From: JAGQOZ01 sp041399205 | GTDB taxonomy: Bacteria > Planctomycetota > Planctomycetia > Pirellulales > Pirellulaceae | Length of the DNA stretch: 64,000 bases | NCBI GenBank assembly: GCA_041399205.1 | Contig: JAWKTK010000027.1 | Location: 1-64,000, forward strand | Direction of reading: 5' to 3' | The notes under the pieces: model-generated | The model's database searches: none | What the model was told of the DNA's origin: nothing | The model's input: the letters and a program-made list of their open reading frames with translations, nothing else | Part shown: in pieces, positions 1 through 11,031 of the stretch | How the letters are laid out: the number at the start of each line of letters is the position of its first letter | How positions within the stretch are numbered: the stretch's first letter is position 1 | Program-made: the position numbers and the translations under genes

Positions 1-725
1 ACTCGCTGCGGATTTCACTCGTGTGCCCTACACACGCTTCGCTCCCATCCGCCGCCAATTACTCACCATCCACCGCTCGGTAAACAAAGCTAGAACCGGA
101 ACCGGCCGAAAAAAAATCCCCATCTCCGCCCTCCGGCTGCGCAGAAAAATCGTCCGTCCGTTTTGTGAAGGCGGGTGATCAGTCTCGCGTTCAGGGCGAC
201 CGGCTCTGTACGCCAACGCGAACAAAATTCGGGATCCAATTGTATTTATTGTCGCGACGACTCTTGATCTGACAAACGAACGGCAGCGGACATGCAACGT
301 CACACTGGATCGTCTATTCGGCTTGCCTCGGGACGGGCGAACCAAGAACGTCTTCGGTAGCCATGCAGTGAGCCTGCGCATTTTGGCTATTGCTCATGCG
401 AGCGAACGTCGTTTCTAAAACGTGTTCCTGCTGCAAACGGGATTGCGCTCGCGCTAAAGACAGACTGTCATCGTACAGATCTGAATGAACCACAGAGTTG
501 TTTACTCTCCGTCTAACATCAAGTAGCCACATGCATTTTCCGTTAAGCTATGGAGCCTGAACGCTTTAGGGAAATCCATTAGACGGTCTGGCAACGATTA
601 CTAAAAAAACTCCTAATTCCAAAGATTTTGTGTAGGGGTTTGCATCCAATATTACGTCTTGTCAATGAAGAGCGATTTCCCCCCTTTCCGACACCGCCGT
701 TCATTCTGACAAGTAAAGATACCGC
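1..725. other. no recognisable gene
   Basis: This stretch holds only short open frames on both strands with no recognisable domain, no convincing ribosome binding site and no conserved motif. The longest are minus-strand frames of about 117 and 72 codons, rich in Arg, Ser and Val in a way typical of random frames. It may be the leader region of the giant locus or a degraded gene. No tRNA cloverleaf or obvious terminator was seen. Confidence 0.4.
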
Positions 726-1277
726 ATGAAGGCTCAGACGCACGCCGTTTTTTTCGTCGACGGCTCAGATCAACTTCGAAAAGTAATTGGAATTGACTTT
801 GTCCAAAAACTGCAGACATCACTTTCTTGTCTGAATTTATTTGGCATTCAGCTTGAGCGACTGTCCTTTCTCTACTTCGCCACGCATGCTGACCAACGAT
901 TTTCTGCGGTTATTTCCATTCCCGCGCGAGTCCTTAAGTTTGGCAAGTCAAAATGTCTTCTCATTGTCGCCTGTTCCACAGCCAATCTCCTGATTCAGAA
1001 GCCCGACGAATTGTCGTTTGAAGTCGATTCCGTTTGCATCGCACTGCATGATCAGGACTTGGCCATTGCCAACTTGCTAGTTTCCAGTCGCGTCAGGAAA
1101 CGAACGCGATTTCAACAGCAAATCGAATCGCTGGAACAGCTTCGCAGATTGCGTGCAATCATGCACGGCGGTTTACGCCTTTCTCCCATATTGCGATGCA
1201 ACGATGGCATCAATAAAATCCGGCCGGTAGCCCTGTTGAGGGTTTTGGGCCTTCCTTCATTGGTAATCACGAGATGA
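726..1277 (+). CDS. hypothetical protein, coupled to the giant gene
   Basis: A 183-residue protein that I do not recognise. It shows no signal peptide, no clear transmembrane helix and no catalytic motif. The C-terminal half is basic and Leu/Arg-rich. Its stop codon overlaps the ATG of the next gene (ATGA at 1274-1277), the arrangement of translationally coupled genes, and this is the main reason to accept it as real. The upstream region offers only a weak Shine-Dalgarno (TAAAGA). It could still be a chance open frame in the leader of the giant locus. Confidence 0.4.
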   Translation: MKAQTHAVFFVDGSDQLRKVIGIDFVQKLQTSLSCLNLFGIQLERLSFLYFATHADQRFSAVISIPARVLKFGKSKCLLIVACSTANLLIQKPDELSFEVDSVCIALHDQDLAIANLLVSSRVRKRTRFQQQIESLEQLRRLRAIMHGGLRLSPILRCNDGINKIRPVALLRVLGLPSLVITR

Positions 1278-2170
1278 GCCGAAAAAAAAGAACAACTCGA
1301 CGTCGTAAGTCATTTCAAACACGCAATGTTCGTGGACGATGTGAAGCTCTTGAAGAGCGACGACTGCTTACAACTAATTTGTTTTCAGTCGATGCGATGG
1401 CCGACAAGCTTCGGCCATATTTATCATCCATTGAAGGACTGACTGTTATCACGCATGGCTTTCAACCAACCAATACCGGGGATAGCTTGTCGAGTCTATC
1501 GCACGCGGTCTACTCGCGTGCCGATTCTCACGCGGCGAAACACGTTGGGCGGGACGCGTGGTTGTTGGATTACGACATAAGAAGTGAGTCAAATCTTGCT
1601 GGATTTGATATAGACCTTTCGGAAAATGATGACGGCAAGAATAACGGATCCATTCTTGACGGTATTCCGTCTGAAATCATCATTCAGTTCGATTGGGCAG
1701 AAGAGTCGAATGAACTGTCAAGCGGTTGGGGGGAAGCCGCCGGCGACGCGCTCTTCAGCCTCATCACCGGCCTGGGTTTGGTAAATCCGGCGGAACCTTC
1801 AATTGCTCCTGCGCTCCACTTCATTGCGCATAGCTTTGGATCAGCTGTAACCAGCGAGGCGATTGAACGTCTTAGTTTTTATGATGTTCCCGTTGACCAA
1901 GTGACACTGCTTGACCCTCACGATTTTGATGAATCTGGAATCCCAGTTGATGAAGATCAACGTCTGTTCGAATTAGGGCAACCACAGCAAACTCCCGACG
2001 GTACTCCGTTGACGGAAGGATACGGGGCAACAGTCTGGGACAACGTCGCGTTTGCTGACGTTTACTATCAGACCCGACCTATACCCTTCATTCCGGAAGG
2101 TCGCCCTCTTCCAGCGCATTCAATACCCACCTCAACGATCATCCCGATGTTGGTGCACTGTCAGTTCTGA
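1274..2170 (+). CDS. LEPR motif plus lipase-like alpha/beta hydrolase (N-terminus of giant protein)
   Basis: 298 residues before a frameshift. Residues 1-20 are strongly basic. EALEERRLLT at about 25-34 is the planctomycete LEPR-type signal found near the N-terminus of large exported proteins. An alpha/beta-hydrolase follows: an oxyanion-type HGF near 61-63 and a nucleophile-elbow-like AHSFGS at 185-190 (putative Ser187). An LDPHD segment further on could supply the acid residue. This resembles secreted lipase/esterase domains. The true reading continues past 2110 in another frame (AFNTHLNDHPDVG, then a Ca-binding DANRDGFIDSSG). The ATG at 1274 is chosen because it directly precedes the basic/LEPR region and overlaps the upstream stop. 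Confidence 0.7.
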   Translation: MSRKKRTTRRRKSFQTRNVRGRCEALEERRLLTTNLFSVDAMADKLRPYLSSIEGLTVITHGFQPTNTGDSLSSLSHAVYSRADSHAAKHVGRDAWLLDYDIRSESNLAGFDIDLSENDDGKNNGSILDGIPSEIIIQFDWAEESNELSSGWGEAAGDALFSLITGLGLVNPAEPSIAPALHFIAHSFGSAVTSEAIERLSFYDVPVDQVTLLDPHDFDESGIPVDEDQRLFELGQPQQTPDGTPLTEGYGATVWDNVAFADVYYQTRPIPFIPEGRPLPAHSIPTSTIIPMLVHCQF

Positions 2171-3971
2171 ATCCACACTCGGCCGTTTGGCAAAAGCTTT
2201 ACATCAGATAGTGCGACGGATCGTATGCCGCTGGATCATTCGGGTGGAGATCTCGCAGGCACTTATGGCTTCGACGCAAACCGTGATGGCTTCATTGACA
2301 GCTCCGGAGTCTCGTGAAGACGCTTCGATTTACCTGGATGTCGACGGTGATGGCGAACATGATGCCAACGAGCCATCGGTAACGACTGATCAATGGGGTC
2401 ACTTTGACTTTGGAAGTGTAGTTGCCGGCACGTATGTGGTGGCAGCAATCGAACAAATTGAAAACGGTTACGCGTTCAGCCGAGTCCGCGGCGGTGAGTT
2501 CAATCGCCCCTACTCGGAATTCAATTTCTATGACGGATCTCAAGACCCATGAACACACGCCAGCAGAACTTAAGCCAGGCACGCTGACGGATCCAAATGA
2601 TCGGATTGCCGTCGCGTCGGCGAAACAAGCACCGATTTGGAACAACAACTCAATCATCGTCAACGGTGACTTTGCAGCGGCAGGTGACAGATTTGATGCC
2701 GACGGAAACCTGTACGCATTTGACAGTCTCGGTTACTTAACAGCGGACAATTTGATTCCTGGTTGGTCTCACCATGGCGGCGGCGGTTCAGGGCGTGTTG
2801 AAAAAGAAGGCAGCAATCATTATCTGAGACTTGACGCTTCCGCGATCGGCAGAACGCATAACGCCTTTTACCTGGATCAGCAAACTGGCATACTCGAGCC
2901 TGATCTTCGTGTGCCAGACCGCGGGTGCGCGTAGTGACACACTTGTACTTAAAGTTGGAGACCAGACGATTGGTTCCATCACGCTTGATGCCGCGTCTGC
3001 AGCCTTTCAACGGCATCAGCTTGTTGTCCCGAGCGAGTTGAGAGGAAAGACGCAAACGCTTAGCTTTCAACTGATCCCGGCGAACAACGCGCCAGTTAAC
3101 GCGGTCGTCAATATTGACAACGTCCAACTCGCAGCAGGTGGTCGATCAGGCGATATCATTCCGGTTAGTCTTGCGGCAATTCATCCAGGCGCTTCGGGCT
3201 TCGGCATTATTGGTTGGACTTCCACCGAGACGAGAACCGCGCCGTTGACTTGGATGTTTCTGAAAACTCACTTCGTGGTGATCATCACTTGCAGTTCGGT
3301 GGCCAAACTGTAGCTCATGTTTTGTTCAGCGATCGTGTAGCTGACGGCGGAGCGAATTCGGGCCAAGACTTCGGCGTCTCAGGGCAGTTCTATCTCGCAC
3401 CTCCAACTGCCTCGCTACTTGGCAATACTGATTTCCGCGGCCAATTGCAACTGTGGTACCGTGTCGGTGAGGCAGTCTCGAGCGTCTCAGGTGCCAGTGC
3501 TCTTATCGCTTCTTTGGAAAATGGAACCGCGACTATAAGCCAGATCAACAAAGCGCTCGTCGACGATGGTTTCGGGGCAGATGTTCCAGTGATCGATGCC
3601 AGCCGCTTCGTATGAATCGCGGCAAATTTCGCTTGGTAAAGGGAGCAGATTCAGCAATGGGTCATCGTTGACTCTGCCAACCAAAGCAAGTGGTTTTAGT
3701 TGAAATCGACGGGCCGCTTTCTGAAGTCGACGGCGAGCTTGTTCCGCGGCACGATTTCAAGCGTTCGACCGCGCCGAATCTTTAGCGATTCAAATTGTTC
3801 CTGGCATTGCGACCATTAATGACGGGGATAAAGTCGTCAGCGGTGGTGCCACTGTCCTGGAAATTGCCCAACTACAGCAGCGACTGCGATATGTCGGCTA
3901 CCCAGGCGTGTCGGGAAACCTCCTTGTTGTCGACGGATTAGTTGGACCGGAAACGCGTCACGCTGCAGGCC
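2171..3971 (+). pseudogene. frameshifted continuation of giant protein (SdrB-like, beta-sandwich, PG-binding-like)
   Basis: Meaningful protein sequence jumps among frames at about 2300, 2540, 2900, 3210 and 3620. Pieces are: an SdrB/Cna-B-like segment with YLDVDGDGEHDANEP and GTYVVAAI (2310-2552); a beta-sandwich of carbohydrate-binding type containing NGDFAAAGDRFDADG and later VVNIDNVQLA (2560-3160); a segment with DRVADGGANSGQDFGVSGQFYLAPP (3300-3420, partly quoted); and a peptidoglycan-binding-like repeat with LQQRLRYVGYPG and VDGLVGPETRHAAG (3870-3971). That last repeat is cut by the IS and resumes at 5426. The density of breaks, about one per 300 bases, is far above that in the next 5.5 kb. 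Confidence 0.6.
3961..3971. repeat. left target-site duplication of the IS
   Basis: The 11-mer CGCTGCAGGCC directly precedes the left inverted repeat and recurs immediately after the right one at 5415-5425. Removing the IS and one copy restores an open frame reading RHAAGLFTATVEAG across the junction. Confidence 0.88.
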
Positions 3972-3989
3972 CAGGGCTTTAAGGGTATC
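3972..3989 (+). repeat. left terminal inverted repeat of the IS
   Basis: Imperfect inverted repeat partner of 5397-5414; differs at two positions in the outer 17 bases (T/A at base 9 and A/G at base 16). Confidence 0.8.
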
Positions 3990-4043
3990 GCGGTTGGCGT
4001 TTTTCGTGTATTCCGGTGTTATTTCGCTACACGGAGGTTCGCG

Positions 4044-5392
4044 ATGTCGTCTGAGGTTTTTGATCGTTTTGTAGAGAAGGCACCGTTTGCTGTCATGACC
4101 TGAATGCTAACGCAGGATTTCTTAGGGAGCCACATCAATGATATCTTTCGAGAACAATCGCCAAGCCCAGTATGACTATATCGCTACGTTTCAAGCCGTC
4201 GCCATGACGGTCGCTGATGCTCTGCGCTGAACTTTAGCGATAACCTAAATCAAGCGTACAAAGAGCATAAGGAAGAACTCGAAGTCAGTGTCCAATCGTT
4301 CTACGAGAAGACTAAGGGAGTTGAACCGAAGGTCAGCGAAGCGATTGTCAAACACTCCGCAGAGCAAGCGACGGCTCTGCAAGACGCTCTGGATTTTCAA
4401 CCCTGGGAATTGCTGCCCGGTTATCGCTGTTTGAGCGTCGATGGAAATGTGCTCGCCAAGAGCGATAAACGATTGAAGGTTCTTCGCGAGGCCAAAGGCC
4501 TCCGCTGCCAGGCAAGGTTGTCGCCAGATATGATATGCAACGACAACTGTTCGATCGTGCCTACGTCTTGATCGATGGACATTCACAAGAGTCAACGTGT
4601 TGCGATCAGATCATTGAAGACCTTGAGGAAAAGGATGTCATTGTCGCGGACCGGCATTATTGTGTCGTGCCGTTTCTGGCGGCATCGCAGCGGCCAAAGG
4701 TTTCTTTGCGATCCGCCAACACGGACGTTTGAAGGGCGTTTTATTGGGTAAACGCGAACGCATCGGACTGCATCAGTACAGGCGTTGTGTACGAACAAGC
4801 CATGAAGTTATCCGCTGCCGAAGACGCCATGAGCGTTCGGCGGATCACGGTGAAGCTGGACAAGCCGACACGCGATGGCGACGTAGAGATTCACATTCTG
4901 ACAAATCTACCGAGCGACGTTTGTGCCGAGGACGTTGCAAGTTTGTATCGTCATCGTTGGGAAGAAGAAACTGCATTCAATGTTTTGCAGATGACGCTCA
5001 CATGCGAGCATCCAGGTATCGGGCATCCTCAAGCTGCGACGTTCTTGTTCTGTCTTTCGATGTTAGCGTTCAACATGCGTCAAGTGATATTCGCGTCGCT
5101 GTTCTCGGTGCATGATGAAGACGAAGTTGTGGAGGTCAGTCACTTCCACGTCTCCAAGAATGTCTCGGACAAGACCGAAGGAATGTTAATCGCGATCACA
5201 CCACAAGAATGGGATGAACTGATCCCGAACACGAGCAAGGGGTTGGCATTGCTATTGAAAAAGATCGCCAGGTCGATTGATCTTTCTGAATATCGAAAAA
5301 TCCGCCGTGGCCCGAAGAAGAAAAAACCAAACCGCTTGCGCAATGTACCCTCCAAGCACATATCGACCGCCAAACTGCTAGGATTGGCCTAA
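4044..5392 (+). pseudogene. IS4-family DDE transposase, frameshifted
   Basis: The start is ATG at 4044 behind a good Shine-Dalgarno (ACGGAGG, 6 bases upstream). The N-terminus reads FDRFVEKAPFAVMT, typical of this transposase family, then meets TGA at 4101 and further shifts near 4165, 4225, 4500, 4675 and 4770. DDE-type landmarks remain: LSVDGN (first Asp, about 4432), VIVADRHY (second Asp, about 4637) and YRHRWEEETAF (Y-2-R-3-E, third acid, about 4945). In the last motif the usual Lys is replaced by Gln/Asn-type residues. The final 201 codons (4787-5392) are open and end in a basic GPKKKKP tail. Function would be cut-and-paste transposition; this copy is probably inactive. Confidence 0.8.
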
Positions 5393-5396
5393 CTGA

Positions 5397-5414
5397 CACA
5401 CCCTTTAAGCCCTG
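5397..5414 (-). repeat. right terminal inverted repeat of the IS
   Basis: Inverted partner of 3972-3989, lying just after the transposase stop codon. Confidence 0.8.
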
Positions 5415-5425
5415 CGCTGCAGGCC
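5415..5425. repeat. right target-site duplication of the IS
   Basis: Second copy of CGCTGCAGGCC, identical to 3961-3971. Confidence 0.88.
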
Positions 5426-8400
5426 TGTTTACAGCTACGGTCGAAGCAGGCGAACATGAGACTCGCGATTCAATTTCGGGAATCGCCTTCAATTATATCA
5501 ACGCAATTAATGCTCCGCGTTGGCAGGAGTTGAAGGTTGGACCAAATGACGATTTCTCTGTTGTATTGGGACCCTTTCCTCCAAGCTCTCCAGCCCGTTA
5601 CTTTGGAACGGACTGGCTTATCGAGATGGTCGGTGCGGGTGCAGTAGAGGCCAAGCAAGGAGTCAATCCGATCAGCATGCCACTTGCTGTTGGTGCGATT
5701 AGTGCCCCCAACGGTCCAGGGCCGAATGAGTACCACCAAGATCACGACGCTGGTATGGCGGTGGACTTCCTGCTTCCCGACCAAGTTCCCAATACTGGTA
5801 ATGGTACCATTTCTTCACAAGAAGTCGAAGTCGCAAGACTGGTCGCTGCGTTGGAGGCCGCTGCAGTCACTGGCGTCACGATTCGTGAGGTTAGAACCAG
5901 CAATTCTGACATCGCTGATGCAATCAACGCGAGTCGGTTGTCTCCAATCGCCGTCGTCGATTCCGCATACGCGGGCGGACTTCACGTCGTGATCAATCCG
6001 CCTGCCCCAATGTATTCGCTTGCTAGAGATGAAGCGCCGAGCGGACCAGTAAACACATCGAAAGGGCTAACGCTGTCATTCCAGCAGATTGCTGCGGAGG
6101 ACTCGGGATCGCTTGTGGTCTCGGTTGCAAGAGATGGTTCCACCGTTGGCGACCTGATTGTCAATTTATCGACAAGTGATACCGATATCGCTACCGTGCC
6201 ATCAACGGTGACGATTCCATCAGGGCAGGAGTCAATCGAGTTCTCTATACAGATTGCAGATGACCGTCTGCCTAATTTCGCAAGAGACGTGACCGTTCTT
6301 GCAGCGGGTGCCGACGACTCGTCGGCAAGTCGTCAGCTCACGGTGGAAGACGATGATGTAGCAAGCGGTATCTCAGCCCTTTTGGGCTGGCTTGAAGAGT
6401 TAGTGAGCTCAGATTTGGACGTGGCGATTCCTGGCTTGGCTGATCTTTCTACCGGCGAGCTTGCGTCTGTCGTTGACCAACTCGGATTAGCTGGTGTTCT
6501 AACAGGTCAAAACTCGATTGCTTCACTTCTTTCAACGTTGACAGGATCGGGAAATTCGCTCACCCTCGCAGATCTTGCCAGCCAACTTGACGGTCTCGAA
6601 TTTAGCAATAGCGGCAAAACTTGGACTGTTTCGGCGCAGGGTCAGTACGACGTGGCATCACGGCTGGCTGCAATACGCGTCAAAATCAACGGCGCGGGTA
6701 CTTCAGACAATTTGCAGATCGATTTTGGTGAAGCACTCGCGGAACTAGATGCTTCCCTTTCAGGCGAAATATCAGCGACTGCCAACGTCTCCGGCAAGAT
6801 TGATTTCTCGCTTGCTTGGAACACGGATTCCCTTCTGCCGGTTCAAGATTCAATGACGCTGTCACTGAACGAAGTGTCCGCGGACGTTGCGGTTGATATC
6901 AATCAAATCCAGCTGGATGCCCAACTGGCGATGCTGTTCGGCAGCATCATCGATTCGGGGCCCGGGGGTGGTTTCGATAGCTTGATTAATATCGACGCCA
7001 GTATTGATGCCGGACTTGTTTCCAGCGATCCCATTAGTATCGGTACTCTACCGACGCTGACCGACAACGAAATCAACGTTGACGTGATGCTCGACCTTAA
7101 TGGGGTGCTGTATTACGAAACCAATTTGGCTGGCATCACCCTGCCCGGCTATCAGGATGGCGACTTTGGCTTGCAGTTGGATTTGATCAATGACAAGCCA
7201 GAAATCACCCCCATCGGTGACCTTCCAAACGTTCTCGATCAAATCCGAAACCTCTCGCCACGACAAATCGCGGATATTGCGTTTCAGTTTGCGGACTGGC
7301 TGACCGGTCTCGGCAACTTCGGTTCCTTCAAAGATCAACTTCCCATCGGCGGTGGCGGTTTCGGTAAATGGGCCGACCTTGGCAGCGAACTGAAGCGATT
7401 GCTATTCGACGACTTCCAACAACTAGAGTTAGTTGCCGAGACGGCACCTCAATCGACGACTTACGCCGATGTGACCAAATTCCAACTAACGGTCAGTGAT
7501 TCTGTTACCGTTGACGTTGACCTCGATCCTACGGCTACCGGTGACAACTCGACGATCAGCGACCTAGCAGCAGACCTGTCCGCTGCAATCGCCGAAGAGC
7601 TTGATGAAACCGATTACCCTGGTTCGATCATCGTCTTGGTTGTCGATGACAAATTGGCGCTTCGCTCGACGCTACCAGGCATCACCGGAATTCGAGTGAG
7701 TCAAGTCGAAGGGCAGACCGAACCAGGCTTGCAGCGACTCGGGTTCATTGATGGACAGGCAGTAGACCAGTTGCGAATGGAAACACTGCAGGATTTCGAG
7801 CAGATCATCCAAGAAGCGTTGGGCACGGCGTCGAGCCTGATTTACGACAGAACTTCCGGCACGGTTTCGATTGACCTCAGTTTGAACGCAGAAAGCTTGC
7901 TGGGTCGAACCCAAGTGGATTTCGATGATATCGGTGGAGTGACAGGAATTGAGTTCCTTGGGGCTGATTCATCGGATACAGATCGCAACGTCCTCGAGCT
8001 TTGGGGGCAGGCAACCGCAAGCTTTACGCTCGGGTTCTTCCTGGACGATCTTGGTTCGACCTTCCAGCTAACCGAGAGTACGCCCCTCAACTCGCTCGAG
8101 TCCTGGGGTATGGGAATAGAAGACAGCATTCATTCGACGCTGTCGCCGACTGCCAATACGTCATTTGCCAAGGACGTCAGATTCGCATTGGAAATCGCAG
8201 GGCAGACGCAACCGATTGAACTTCTTATTCCGCAGTCTGCAAGCGCCGGGAATGGTTCGCTTCAAGATCTCGCCATGGACCTCAACAATGCGTTAAGTGG
8301 CACCGGATTTGAAACAGCTATTTCCTTTGTAGTCGTTTCCAACACGTTAAAGCTAACGCTTCCGGGGAACACGATTACGAGTCTGAAGCTTCAGGAATCC

Positions 8401-11031
8401 GCCGAGGCTGGCGACTACTACGGTCTTCGCCGTCTTGGCTTCTCGGCTGGCGACGCTTACGGGCACCATCTGAGCATCACCCCGCGGATTGGCAACACGA
8501 TTACGGTTGATCTTGAAGGTGTCACGACGATCGGCGACGTGATCAACCGAATCGAAGCTGCCTCATCGCACCTATCGGTTGACTTCACTGATGATGGACG
8601 TGGACTTAAGGTCACTGATTCGAGCTACAACCCAGCGGTCGACGATGAAGACGCACTCAACGATCGGTTTTCCATCAACGCGGCGAATGGCTCCTTTGCT
8701 GCGATCATTCTCGGATTGGCTGAGGAAGACGACGAGGATGATGGCATCATCGAAGGACGTCCTCTTGGTGGTGCCGCATTCGACGAAAGGTTTTACGTCG
8801 AGGACTTCATCGCAACGCTGCAGGTTAACGCAATTGCGGAAGACATCGATGCACTGGCAAACTTCGGCATTGTCGAAGTCGGTGTTGCAAATGGCAGTGG
8901 TGAAGCCAATGCATCACTTGAGCTAACGCTCAATGATCCGAATTCGGACGGTCGAATCTTCCTGTCGGAGATAGTTGATATTCCTATCTACGTGGAAGAC
9001 GACCCCTCGCAAGGCCTGCTTGGTGATCTGACTCTTGAGTGCGACCTGAATTTGGAACTACCGCTCGTACTAACCTCACCAATCGCCGGGTTAGCCCTAC
9101 CCAACGACGCCGCTATTATCGTCTCGTGGGCGGACATCCACAATGGAACTGAACCCTCGGTCTACCTGCGAGGCTTAGACTCACTGAAGGGGTTCCAAGA
9201 TCTTTCGGGCTTCGGTCTGTCGCGTGATCTCAGCATCGAACGTGCGATTGACGAAGCTTTGGACGTAATAGCAGGTCAATTTGATATTCGGATTCAGGTC
9301 GATGACACGACGTATGAAATCCGACTCGATGTCATTGATCCGTCGATCGTTGGCGTTGATCCCGAACCAGTACTGACATTCGGTAATCTTGCAGATGCGA
9401 TTCGACTCCAAACGGGCGGTAAGGTCACGCTGAACTTCAGCACCGACGGGCGTGGATTAGTTCTGACCGATAACACAGGTGGCGGCACATTCACGCTGAG
9501 CAGCCTGAATGAATCTGGCATTCTTAGCCAACTCGGTATCTCTGGTATATCGGCGGTAGATGGTGTTATCGAGGGAAGGGCGATCTATGAGCCGAATTTC
9601 CTTGATGCTTTCAGACGAGTCATAGAGCTGCTTCGATCGCTTGAACAAATTCCAGCCATGAAACAGCCGATCCCGGGTACTGGAACCAGCTTGAATGACC
9701 TGCTGAATTTTGCCGACAAGATCGACCAGCTGATAATGAAGCTGGAGGATGCTCCAAGCGAGACGTTCCAGAAGTTAGATGAACAAGTTACCGAATTCTT
9801 GAATCTTTCCGACGACGCCTTCCGGCTAGAATTTGATACGACAAACGGTGGCGCCATCAAGGCGATTTTTAACTTTGCCGAAGTTATTGATAAGCAACTA
9901 CGGCTCGATTTTAATTTGGGAGCTGGGCTTGGCGACCTTGTCTATGCGGGGTCCGACGCGTCGCTGAACGCAAGGGTCGGCTACGATTTCAATATCGCAG
10001 TTGGAATGGACCTATTCGATGCCGAAAATCTGCGTCCGTTCCTTTATACGAACGACACTCGGTTGGATGTTACTGCACGTGTAGTTTCGGAAAGTACCAC
10101 AACATCGCTTAACCATTTTAATGTGTCCGCTTCCATTGGACCTCTCGGAGTATCGATTCAAAACGGCTACCTCGTCGTTGACCGCGACGGTTGGAACGAC
10201 ACAAATAGCGATGGTCTCGATGACAACACGGACGACGCATCATTCTCTGCGCGGATCGTCGACTCAGAGGCCGAGTCGTTCATCGACGCAAACCAAAATG
10301 GCTTCTTCGACCCCGGTGAGTCCTTCACCGACTCCAATAACAACTCTCAGTGGGATGGCGGCGATGGTCGGCGGTATCTCGATGACCTGAGTGCAGACGA
10401 TCTCCATTTCTCGTTCATTGGAGCGGCTGATGCAAATTTGCCGATCGTCGCGAATACCTTGACTGGTCCGCAAGCTGTCGGCGACATCTCGATAACTGTT
10501 AGTGACTTAATGGAGCCTGATCTGTCGGGGGCAAATGTCTCCGTTCCGAGCTTTCAATCGTTGCTGGACGCGTTTGATCCAACGACGAACCTGAGCGGAT
10601 TCACCGACGGCTGGGATGCAGTTTTTTCGTTGCTCCAAGATCAGATTGTCGCCCGCTTGAACGATCTGGATCTGCCAATCATTGGCAATCAGCTTGGGGA
10701 TCTAACCCTCTTCATCAATGACTTGCGTGATGGCGTTGATGGAATCACCACGTCAGCGATTGGTCAGAATGCGATTGGTGACCTTCGAACCGCGCTATTT
10801 CAGGCACTGAATGGTACCGAGTATCTGCTCGAACCCGGGACCTCCAATCCTGCAACTTCTGAACAGGATGTTCTCCTCAGCCAGGGTAGCGGGTATGTGG
10901 GCTTCGATGTTTCCCTTGGCGGTACGTTCCCGATCAGCAGCATTGAGCTTGACCTAGGGCTTGATGGACTAGGACTGATGATGTCGCCGCTCGAAAAGCC
11001 AACTCTGGACGTTACGGCAGAGTCGTATTGA
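5426..11031 (+). CDS. giant protein segment: M15-like motif, Calx-beta, hook-IN-like repeats
   Basis: A clean 5.6-kb frame that is open from the IS junction, so it has no start of its own. Near 5730-5780 an HDAGMAVD string fits the HxxGxAxD metal-binding pattern of M15 peptidases, with a later GLHVVI in place of the usual HxH. A Calx-beta-type domain (VNTSKGLTLSF to LTVEDDD) follows at about 6050-6360. Then come long Leu/Asp-rich beta repeats. At about 8460-8640 and 9240-9560 there are segments of the type TTIGDVINRIEA followed by FTDDGRGLKVTD, which resemble the flagellin-hook IN motif. An Asp/Asn-rich EF-hand-like cluster lies at 10180-10370. Everything points to a secreted Ca-binding adhesin or matrix protein. 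A one-base-type break near 11025 passes the reading to the next frame. Confidence 0.7.

Larger units (their letters stand above)
3972..5414 (+). mobile_element. IS4-family insertion sequence, 1443 bp
   Basis: The element is bounded by terminal inverted repeats (CAGGGCTTTAAGGGTATC at left; reverse complement of the right end CAGGGCTTAAAGGGTGTG; 15 of the first 17 bases match) and flanked by an 11-bp direct duplication. Length, duplication size and a DDE transposase with a YREK-like C-terminal motif fit the IS4 family. It is inserted in sense orientation inside the giant surface-protein gene. The transposase frame is broken, so this copy appears non-autonomous unless the breaks are sequencing errors. 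Confidence 0.85.

Noticed and set aside
28..532. Two minus-strand frames of 117 and 72 codons
   Set aside because: No ribosome binding site or recognisable domain, and compositions look random.
5140..5492. Minus-strand frames inside the IS
   Set aside because: They are shadows of the transposase C-terminus; IS4-type elements need only one transposase frame.
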